Shown in pieces: positions 6,997 through 11,725 of a stretch of DNA of 11,725 nucleotides. Numbering within the stretch: position 1 is the stretch's first letter; each line of letters begins with the position of its first letter. The stretch is from contig CAIUWU010000197.1 in the NCBI GenBank assembly GCA_903902945.1, forward strand, positions 1 to 11,725, in the 5' to 3' direction. The stretch comes from an uncultured Pseudomonadota bacterium. GTDB lineage: Bacteria > Pseudomonadota > Gammaproteobacteria > Methylococcales > Methylomonadaceae. A program made the position numbers and the translations under genes. The notes beneath the pieces are model-generated. The model worked only from the letters and a program-made list of their open reading frames with translations, was not told where the DNA came from and did no database searches.

Positions 6997-8886
6997 TTAC
7001 TCCTGTTGTTGTAATTGTTCTTCAGCGGCCATCCAGTCCTGTTCGGCCTGTTGCAGCCCGGCATCGACTTCGGCTTTCTGACTGAGTAACTGTTTTAATT
7101 GTGCTTTGTTAGCATCGTTATAGAGCTCGGGATCAGCCAACTGCTGCTCCAGCGCCTGTTGCTGCTGATGATATTTTTCCATTGCCGCTTCGGCTTTTTT
7201 GACCGCATCCAGCAAAGGTTTCAGGCGCTGACGGCGTTCGGCATCGAGTTTGCGCTGATCTTTGCGCGACACGGCGCTGGCAGCCGACCCATCATCAGTC
7301 GGAGCTTCGGCCTGGCGTTTTTGTTCAGCCAGCCACAATTTGTAATCATCCAGATCGCCGTCAAACGGCTGCAACTTACCACCGGCTACCAGCCAGAGCT
7401 GATCGGTGACCGAACGCAGCAGATGTCTGTCATGCGAAACCACCACCATCGCCCCCTGATAATCCTGCAGCGCCACACTCAGCGCATGCCGCATTTCCAG
7501 ATCGAGGTGGTTGGTCGGCTCATCCAGTAATAGCAGATTGGGATTCTGATACACCAGCAAGGCCAGCACCAGCCGCGCCTTTTCACCACCGGAGAACGGT
7601 TCCACCGCTTCATTGACCTTGTCGCCACGAAAATCAAAACCACCCAAAAAATTACGCAGGTCTTTTTCGGTAGCCTGTTTATCCAGCTGCTGCAAATGCC
7701 ACAGCGGCGTCTGATCGAGGCGCAACTGTTCCAGCTGATGCTGGGCAAAATAGCCAATATGCAAATCTTGGGCAGTGCGCAGCTTACCAGTCAACGCCGC
7801 CATTTGCTGGGACAACACTTTAATCAGACTCGACTTACCGGCACCGTTAGGTCCGAGCAAACCGATGCGGTCACCGGGACTGATAGACAGACTGACGTTA
7901 TTAATCACCGTCTTGCCGGGATAACCAATATCGGCGTCTTCAATCTGCAATAAGGGATTGGGCATTTTCTGCGGCGGCGGAAAACTGAAGCTGAATGGCG
8001 AATCGACGTGGGCCTGAGCAATCAGCTCCATACGCTCCAGCGATTTGATCCGGCTTTGCGCCTGTCTGGCTTTGGTGGCCTGGGCTTTAAAGCGGTCAAT
8101 GAAACTCTGGATGTGGGCGATTTCGCGCTGCTGCTTTTCATAAGCCGATTGCTGCTGTGCCAGTTTTTCGGCCCGCATCCGCTCGAAGTCGGAATAATTA
8201 CCGGTATAGATCTCGGCTCGACCTTGCTCGATATGCACGATGTGGTCGGTAATCGTATCGAGAAAATCGCGGTCATGGGAAATCAGCATCAATGTACCCG
8301 GATAGCGGATCAGCCAATCCTGCAACCAGATCACAGCATCCAAATCGAGATGGTTGGTCGGTTCATCGAGCAGCAAGACATCGGAACGGCACATCAAGGC
8401 CTGAGCCAGATTCAGACGCATCCGCCAACCGCCGGAAAAATCGCTGACCGGCTGTTGTTCCTGTGCTGCGGAAAAACCCAAACCATTTAATAAGCGAGAG
8501 GCGCGTGATTGTGCAGTGTAACCACCGATATGATCAAACAGGCTGTGCAGTTCGGCCAGCTTCAAGCCATCATGCGCCTGCTCGGCTTGTGCCAGCTGTT
8601 GTTGCAGCTGGCGTAGTTCGCGATCACCATCCAGCACATAATCCAGCGCCGAGCAGCTTAAAGCCGGTGTTTCCTGAGCGACATGCGCCACTTCCAGATT
8701 GGGCGGCATCGAAAATTCGCCTTCATCGGCATGTAATTCATCACGCAACAAGGCAAACAAACTCGATTTGCCAGCACCATTGGCGCCGGTAAGACCGATT
8801 TTCTGACCTTTATGAATCGTGAAACTGGCTCCGCTGAACAGCAAACGGTTACCACGGCGAATAGCAATATTTTTAAAATTCAGCAT
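6997..8886 (-). CDS. yheS: ABC-F family ATPase YheS
   Basis: A soluble, ribosome-associated ABC-F protein of 629 residues with two ATPase domains and no membrane part. Domain one has Walker A G34-A-N-G-A-G-K40-S41, signature SGGWRMR (151-157) and Walker B LLLDEP (171-176). Domain two has GPNGAGKS (345-352), signature SGGE (432-435) and LLLDEP (452-457). Between them lies the charged helical linker (about 240-300, with KATKARQAQSRIK-type spacing) that contacts tRNA at the ribosomal E/P site in this family. The C-terminus (about 545-629) is a charged coiled coil. Order, motifs and length closely follow E. coli YheS (637 residues). YheS-type proteins are thought to relieve translation problems. 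The ATG has no clear ribosome site, but a good promoter lies about 40 bases before it. It heads the minus-strand gene run. Identification is firm. Confidence 0.95.
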   Translation of the reverse strand: MLNFKNIAIRRGNRLLFSGASFTIHKGQKIGLTGANGAGKSSLFALLRDELHADEGEFSMPPNLEVAHVAQETPALSCSALDYVLDGDRELRQLQQQLAQAEQAHDGLKLAELHSLFDHIGGYTAQSRASRLLNGLGFSAAQEQQPVSDFSGGWRMRLNLAQALMCRSDVLLLDEPTNHLDLDAVIWLQDWLIRYPGTLMLISHDRDFLDTITDHIVHIEQGRAEIYTGNYSDFERMRAEKLAQQQSAYEKQQREIAHIQSFIDRFKAQATKARQAQSRIKSLERMELIAQAHVDSPFSFSFPPPQKMPNPLLQIEDADIGYPGKTVINNVSLSISPGDRIGLLGPNGAGKSSLIKVLSQQMAALTGKLRTAQDLHIGYFAQHQLEQLRLDQTPLWHLQQLDKQATEKDLRNFLGGFDFRGDKVNEAVEPFSGGEKARLVLALLVYQNPNLLLLDEPTNHLDLEMRHALSVALQDYQGAMVVVSHDRHLLRSVTDQLWLVAGGKLQPFDGDLDDYKLWLAEQKRQAEAPTDDGSAASAVSRKDQRKLDAERRQRLKPLLDAVKKAEAAMEKYHQQQQALEQQLADPELYNDANKAQLKQLLSQKAEVDAGLQQAEQDWMAAEEQLQQQE

Positions 8887-8931
8887 TAATAATGAACAAT
8901 CAGATTCTGGCGAACAGCCGTTAAGCGGGCC

Positions 8932-8960
8932 ATTCTAACCCGCGACCGGGAGGATGGAAA
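8932..8960 (-). promoter_or_regulatory. yheS: Sigma70-type promoter for yheS
   Basis: On the minus strand, TTTCCA (8960-8955) and TAGAAT (8937-8932) are separated by 17 bases. The -10 matches the consensus at five of six positions and the -35 at four of six. The expected start near 8925 would give a leader of about 40 bases before the yheS ATG. Confidence 0.5.
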
Positions 8961-8984
8961 AAATTAGCGCGATTGGTAATCAAA

Positions 8985-9046
8985 ACTGCCGCCTGACTGC
9001 GACAACTTGTCACACGCGACAATTGGTCACATAGTCAAGCGGCAGT
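8985..9046. repeat. Inverted repeat whose loop is two tandem 17-base repeats
   Basis: The arms ACTGCCGCCTGACT (8985-8998) and AGTCAAGCGGCAGT (9033-9046) pair at 13 of 14 positions. The 34 bases between them are exactly two 17-base units, GCGACAACTTGTCACAC and GCGACAATTGGTCACAT, identical at 14 positions. Each unit is itself near-palindromic (GACAA-C-TTGTC in the first). The layout could be a paired operator, a REP/MITE-like element or a structured RNA. No other copy is in the window. Confidence 0.6.
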
Positions 9047-9051
9047 GTTAA
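9024..9051 (+). promoter_or_regulatory. Possible promoter for a plus-strand small RNA
   Basis: TTGGTC (9024-9029) and TGTTAA (9046-9051) are 17 bases apart on the plus strand, overlapping the right half of the inverted repeat. Both boxes match the sigma70 consensus only partly. It is proposed mainly because the terminator at 9102-9127 needs a transcript to end. Start would be near 9058. Confidence 0.25.
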
Positions 9052-9057
9052 CGATAA

Positions 9058-9127
9058 GCTATCAGCAATGCTTAAGTGCGCAGCATTACTTCCTTGATTT
9101 GATCCGGCTTCGAGCCGGATTTTTTTT
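9058..9127 (+). ncRNA. Candidate small RNA of about 70 nt
   Basis: A strong plus-strand terminator at 9102-9127 has no plus-strand gene before it; everything from 8886 leftwards is on the minus strand. The stretch before it holds a hairpin (AATGCT 9067-9072 with AGCATT 9082-9087, nine-base loop), an unpaired linker of about 14 bases, then the terminator with eight T's. This is the usual layout of an Hfq-type sRNA. It matches no RNA family I recognise. The start point is a guess based on a weak promoter. Confidence 0.3.
9102..9127 (+). terminator. Strong intrinsic terminator, plus orientation
   Basis: A perfect 8-bp stem, ATCCGGCT (9102-9109) with AGCCGGAT (9113-9120), a TCG loop and a run of eight T's (9120-9127). 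The other strand has no T-run after the stem, so it does not serve the minus-strand gene at 9200-9364. Confidence 0.85.
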
Positions 9128-9199
9128 GCTTGCAGTTTTTAATTGCCGCCAGCAATCACTCAGGCAAAGCCAGCTATCGCAACAGATGAGAATCTTTGA

Positions 9200-9364
9200 T
9201 TAATAAACCGACTGATCGTGATCGGAGGCGGTTTGACAGAAGAGAACCGAGAAACCCAGGATGGCACTGGAAAGAATGAATTCGCCGTTGAAAGCCAGAC
9301 TGAAACCCAGCAACAACAAGGCATATTTGCTAGCAATGAATACCCGGTTTTTTGACTTAAGCAT
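9200..9364 (-). CDS. Small membrane protein, 54 residues, unknown
   Basis: A short minus-strand gene from the ATG at 9364 to the TAA at 9200-9202. It has an excellent ribosome site, GAGGAG, with a six-base spacer. The product begins with a basic stretch (MLKSKNRVFIASK) and continues with two hydrophobic segments (about 14-25 and 29-42) split by NGE, ending in a polar tail rich in aspartate, histidine and glutamine. It could form a short hairpin in the inner membrane. I recognise no family. It stands alone between the sRNA/terminator region and the divergent lipoprotein gene, with 167 bases of A+T-rich shared upstream DNA that contains a TTGACA box on its strand (9439-9434) but no clear -10 at proper spacing. 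The ribosome site and codon pattern make it a credible gene. Confidence 0.6.
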   Translation of the reverse strand: MLKSKNRVFIASKYALLLLGFSLAFNGEFILSSAILGFSVLFCQTASDHDQSVY

Positions 9365-9531
9365 GATAACTCCTCGACAACAGTCAGTTTTTCAGCTTGT
9401 CAGCAGTCTACCCGGATTAAATTAATTAACAATTGTCAAAAAAGTGAATAAGTTATTTCGTTAATATTAATAAATCAAATGAATTATTAGTGAATAATAG
9501 CCCCATCAAATAACAAGGATATGTGATTGCC

Positions 9532-9801
9532 ATGAACAAACCGTTTGCTTATCTGCCCCTGGCGGGCTTGATACTGATCACGACAGGCTGCAGTTGGATC
9601 ATGCCCGATAATCAACCACCGGTCGTGATACCAGTCTCCGCTCCCCCCCCTACCGCCGCACCATTAAGCAAACCCGCCGCCACCATTGATGAATGTCAGC
9701 TGAAATGTGAGTCCAAAAGCGGGCTGAAGCGCAAGTTCTGCGAAAAAAAATGTCAGCATGAGCAGAAAAAAGCCAAATCAAAATCCAAATCCGAGCACTA
9801 A
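9532..9801 (+). CDS. Small lipoprotein with twin CX3C motif
   Basis: A predicted lipoprotein of 89 residues, unknown family. The N-terminus is a signal peptide (K3, hydrophobic 6-16) ending in TTGC, with C20 as the lipidated residue. The -3 position is T rather than the usual leucine. S21 after the cysteine would favour the outer membrane. A proline-rich stretch (24-49) follows, then a charged domain with C55-x3-C59, ten residues, C70-x3-C74, and a lysine/serine tail. The four cysteines could form two disulfides in a helical hairpin, or bind a metal. An AAGGA site (9515-9519) precedes the ATG at 9532. The in-frame GTG at 9523 would add three residues but sits only three bases from that site. 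The gene diverges from the 54-residue membrane protein gene. Confidence 0.65.
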   Translation: MNKPFAYLPLAGLILITTGCSWIMPDNQPPVVIPVSAPPPTAAPLSKPAATIDECQLKCESKSGLKRKFCEKKCQHEQKKAKSKSKSEH

Positions 9802-9830
9802 ACACCGGGCCCATCTCAGTTAAGCGGCTA

Positions 9831-9859
9831 ACCGCCATACCAATCACAGGTTTGGCGGT
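9831..9859. repeat. Hairpin after the lipoprotein gene, no T-run
   Basis: ACCGCCATACC (9831-9841) pairs with GGTTTGGCGGT (9849-9859) over 11 positions with one T-T mismatch and a seven-base loop. No T-run follows on either strand, so it is not a typical intrinsic terminator. It may protect the 3' end of the lipoprotein message or mark a Rho-dependent end. Confidence 0.45.
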
Positions 9860-9999
9860 CATTGGCGTAGTCGCTGATTACTCGCACACTCTATTAAACA
9901 CCAAAAGGAAACAATTAATTAACTTTTGCCTGTATTGTGCATCAATACGACTCACATTAGACTAGCACCACGCTTTAAGATTAGTCAGAGGACATTAAA

Positions 10000-10158
10000 A
10001 TGAACGAATCAAACAAATACCGCGATATTGCAACCGGCTTATTTTTCGTAACGGGTGTTTTTGGTTTTGTATCCGGTGCCTTTATTGCTTCTACCACTTT
10101 GTTCGGTGCAGCATCGCTGTTAAGCAATATCGATTTTTCTGACCGCTTTGATGCCTGA
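10000..10158 (+). CDS. Small membrane protein, 52 residues, unknown
   Basis: A short gene from the ATG at 10000 to the TGA at 10156-10158, with an AGAGGA ribosome site about seven bases before the start. The product has a polar N-terminus (MNESNKYRD), one long hydrophobic stretch (about 10-42) rich in glycine, alanine and phenylalanine that could span the membrane once or as a tight hairpin, and an acidic tail (NIDFSDRFDA). I recognise no family. A strong intrinsic terminator follows 51 bases after the stop, which supports a real transcript. It is a different protein from the 54-residue one at 9200-9364. Upstream are 198 bases without a gene that hold a hairpin and a T7-promoter-like sequence but no clear sigma70 promoter. 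Confidence 0.62.
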   Translation: MNESNKYRDIATGLFFVTGVFGFVSGAFIASTTLFGAASLLSNIDFSDRFDA

Positions 10159-10209
10159 GTTTCTATGCTAGACCTCCTCGTGTTAAGCAGGTTTTAAAAC
10201 TGCAATGTG

Positions 10210-10245
10210 GCCTCACTACTTGCTCAGGTAGTGAGGCTTTTTTTT
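10210..10245 (+). terminator. Strong intrinsic terminator before ihfB
   Basis: A perfect 10-bp stem, GCCTCACTAC (10210-10219) with GTAGTGAGGC (10228-10237), an eight-base loop and eight T's (10238-10245). It ends the transcript of the 52-residue protein gene. It lies only 32 bases before the ihfB start, so it may also act as an attenuator for ihfB. Confidence 0.88.
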
Positions 10246-10277
10246 GCGGCTTGAATTAGATTGATTGGAAAATGAAT

Positions 10278-10556
10278 ATGGTGAAAAAACAACTGATTGA
10301 ATCTCTGGCCGAAAAACTCCCCGAATTATCGAGACAGGATAGTGAAACCATCGTTAAAACGATTGTCGAGCAATTGTCTGAAGCGATTTCCAGCGGTGAA
10401 CGGGTTGAAATTAGAGGCTTTGGGGCCTTTTCCCTACATCACCGTAATGCAGCGCAGATCAAAAACCCCAAATCCGGCGAAACCATCAGCATCGCCGAAA
10501 AATACAAGGTGCACTTTAAACCCGGGCTGGATTTGCGCAATAAAGTGAACTCTTAA
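10278..10556 (+). CDS. ihfB: Integration host factor beta subunit (IHF-beta) or close HU-family paralog
   Basis: A DNA-bending protein of 92 residues that pairs with IHF-alpha on the nucleoid and helps recombination, transcription and replication. It shows the HU/IHF fold: an N-terminal helical part (MVKKQLIESLAEKL), the GERVEIRGFGAF core with E44 and R46 as in E. coli IHF-beta, the DNA-inserting arm tip N63-P-K-S-G67 with the intercalating proline P64, and the FKPG (80-83) end. SLHHR after the core is beta-type rather than HU-type. The ATG at 10278 is preferred over 10272: GGA at 10267-10269 is eight bases away, and the N-terminus then aligns with the E. coli protein. In many gammaproteobacteria ihfB follows rpsA, but here a small membrane protein gene and a terminator precede it. 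A paralog is possible. Confidence 0.88.
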   Translation: MVKKQLIESLAEKLPELSRQDSETIVKTIVEQLSEAISSGERVEIRGFGAFSLHHRNAAQIKNPKSGETISIAEKYKVHFKPGLDLRNKVNS

Positions 10557-10589
10557 TCAATCGTTATTTTAAAACCAATCGGCAGCCGT

Positions 10590-10922
10590 TCATTTTTGCC
10601 ATTGGCGAATTTTGCTCAGCAGATTTTCAAAACGCCTGTCGCTGTCATCAACCAGCTGATTCTGCAGCGCCCTATCGGTAATTTCGTGATACAGGGTAAC
10701 CATTTTTACCGCTACATCCTGATATTCAGGATGACGATCGAGTAAATGCAGGATATTGCTGATTTCAACCAACTGCTCATCAAAAAACAGTAAATCCAGC
10801 TCGTTGAGTTTTTCACCACTATCGACTTCGGCTTTGACAGCTAGCGCCCGCGGTATGGCTTCAATTTCCAAATGTTCCAGAAAGGCACTGATAATGCCTA
10901 AATCATCCAATGAAGAATTCAT
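10590..10922 (-). CDS. Unknown small helical protein
   Basis: A soluble protein of 110 residues, no family recognised. It is acidic in its first two thirds and predicted largely helical, with regular leucine and isoleucine spacing (LGIISAFLEHLEIEAIPRAL, then EISNILHLLDRH) and a basic end (RRFENLLSKIRQWQK). There is no signal peptide, membrane segment or cysteine pair. The start is six bases after the stop of the membrane protein gene, and an AGGA site lies within that gene's last codons, so the two are cotranscribed and may work together. It runs towards ihfB, with 33 bases between the two stops and no clear terminator there. Confidence 0.65.
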   Translation of the reverse strand: MNSSLDDLGIISAFLEHLEIEAIPRALAVKAEVDSGEKLNELDLLFFDEQLVEISNILHLLDRHPEYQDVAVKMVTLYHEITDRALQNQLVDDSDRRFENLLSKIRQWQK

Positions 10923-10928
10923 GTCAAA

Positions 10929-11402
10929 TCAATCCTGTGGCTGTTGATAAAGATAGCTTCTGATCTGCTTTTTCAGCGCCTGCGCGCGCTGATAAACCGC
11001 CATGGCCACAACCTTGTGATGCGCCCAATGCAACCAGCGCTTGATCGTGCTGTAAATACGGTTCAAAAGTCGATAGGTCAGTAATTGGGGCTTGGTTAAG
11101 GTAAAAATTCTCGAAATTACCAATGTTCCCAGCAGTTTGGCCAGCAGTTCCAGCAAAACACCTTGCACTAACAAACCATGCGCCATCAGGCCAAAGGCCA
11201 GTAAATTGAGCGGCGTCACCAGCGCCACAGGCAACAGAAAAACCAGCAGTGCTTGCCGGGGGCTGGACTGAATCAGCCATTGTTCATAAGCTTCCCAGTT
11301 AAGCAGCCGGATCAGATAGTGACCGATCAAACTGAGTACATCCCAAAGCCACTCTTCGAGTATCAGTAATAGCGCCAACAGCGATAACAAAATTTTTTGC
11401 AT
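10929..11402 (-). CDS. Unknown membrane protein
   Basis: About 157 residues, no family recognised. A hydrophobic N-terminal region (about 2-30, with LLALLLILEEWLWDVLSL) and a long hydrophobic hairpin (about 50-90) are followed by a basic, tyrosine-rich cytosolic tail ending in QQPQD. The open frame continues upstream to an ATG at 11576 that would add 58 residues and has an AGG before it. I prefer the ATG at 11402 (or 11411) because the extra segment is polar, lacks family-like features, and contains a plausible promoter (TTGATA, 16 bases, TATGAG at 11497-11470). The call of the start is uncertain. The gene is followed six bases later by the 110-residue protein gene. Confidence 0.6.
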   Translation of the reverse strand: MQKILLSLLALLLILEEWLWDVLSLIGHYLIRLLNWEAYEQWLIQSSPRQALLVFLLPVALVTPLNLLAFGLMAHGLLVQGVLLELLAKLLGTLVISRIFTLTKPQLLTYRLLNRIYSTIKRWLHWAHHKVVAMAVYQRAQALKKQIRSYLYQQPQD

Positions 11403-11469
11403 AGTGATCATGTAATTTTTCAAACAACGAATCGGCAAATCAGACAATCCTGGCCGTTTTAGCAGGCCA

Positions 11470-11497
11470 CTCATAGCGACTGATCCAAGTTTATCAA
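11470..11497 (-). promoter_or_regulatory. Possible promoter for the membrane protein operon
   Basis: On the minus strand TTGATA (11497-11492) and TATGAG (11475-11470) are 16 bases apart, matching the consensus at five and four of six positions. Transcription would begin near 11463, about 60 bases before the ATG at 11402. If the gene really starts at 11576 this is a chance match. Confidence 0.3.
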
Positions 11498-11666
11498 GCT
11501 CTGTCACCGATACTCCCGGCCGGCTACGGACCATTTTAAGTGCGATTGCCGATAAACGATTATTTTGATTCAGCATTCAAACCTGCTGCCGGATCCAAAT
11601 AAGAGTAGTATGGCCCACTTGTTTGTTGGCTCTGATGAGCAAAACTAGCCAATCCAAGGAGTTCGC

Positions 11667-11725
11667 ATGGAATCCACTACCCTGATTTCAATTGGCAGAG
11701 CTTCAATATTGGCAAGGATGCCAGC
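11667..11725 (+). CDS. 5' end of an unidentified gene (cut by window edge)
   Basis: An ATG at 11667 with a strong AAGGAG ribosome site five bases before it opens a frame to the window edge. It gives 19 full codons: MESTTLISIGRASILARMP with one more codon begun. This is too short to assign a family. It diverges from the membrane protein gene, and the bases between hold no firm promoter. The start is supported by the ribosome site only. Confidence 0.55.
   Translation, partial: MESTTLISIGRASILARMP

Noticed and set aside
8008..8490. Plus-strand open frame of 160 codons
   Set aside because: It is antisense to yheS, which is unmistakable, and has no supporting ribosome site.
9420..9923. AATTAATTAAC occurring at 9420-9430 and 9913-9923, before two small plus-strand genes
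   Set aside because: It is short, of low complexity and in A+T-rich DNA, so it is probably chance.
10557..10589. Search for a shared terminator between ihfB and the convergent gene
   Set aside because: Only very short inverted repeats without a usable loop or T-run are present.
11403..11576. 58-residue N-terminal extension of the membrane protein
   Set aside because: It is polar, has no recognisable feature and contains a possible promoter; not fully excluded, because an AGG lies before the ATG at 11576.

Overview
The window looks like chromosomal DNA of a gammaproteobacterium. The ABC-F protein follows Escherichia coli YheS almost motif for motif, and the DNA-bending protein is of the IHF-beta subtype. 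A methanotroph-like member (Methylococcales) would fit the general style, but this is only inference. Ten minus-strand genes, counting the partial dsbB and a doubtful 19-codon mini-ORF, fill positions 1 to 8886. Smaller genes on both strands follow to the right. No phage, IS element, CRISPR array, tRNA or rRNA is visible.

Left block (1-8886, all minus strand, in transcription order): yheS (ABC-F ribosome-associated ATPase), an unknown multi-pass membrane protein, a TM2-domain protein with a cold-shock-like N-terminus, a possible 19-codon mini-ORF, cobQ (cobyric acid synthase), a spore-photoproduct-lyase-like radical SAM protein, a short-chain dehydrogenase/reductase, a six-TM K+ channel with an RCK domain, a separate RCK/TrkA-type protein, and dsbB, which is cut by the window edge. 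From cobQ to dsbB the genes overlap or sit 5-8 bases apart, including an ATGA stop-start fusion, so this part is almost certainly one translationally coupled operon. The functions (B12 assembly, radical SAM chemistry, redox, K+ flux, disulfide formation) form no obvious single pathway. The clear functional pair is the channel with its companion RCK protein.

Middle block (8887-10271): this mostly intergenic DNA holds a yheS promoter, an inverted repeat whose loop is two tandem 17-base repeats, a candidate small RNA ending in a strong plus-strand terminator, and three small genes. These are a 54-codon membrane peptide (minus), a lipoprotein with a twin CX3C motif (plus) and a 52-codon membrane peptide (plus) followed by a strong terminator. 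A near match to the phage T7 promoter consensus lies just before the last of these.

Right block (10272-11725): ihfB (plus) begins 32 bases after that terminator. A convergent minus-strand pair follows (a membrane protein, then a small helical protein). The window ends with the first codons of an unidentified plus-strand gene that has a strong ribosome binding site.

I found no clear multi-gene system that is new. The best leads are the channel plus degenerate RCK pair, the hairpin with tandem repeats and neighbouring sRNA candidate, the terminator just before ihfB, and the unannotated small proteins.
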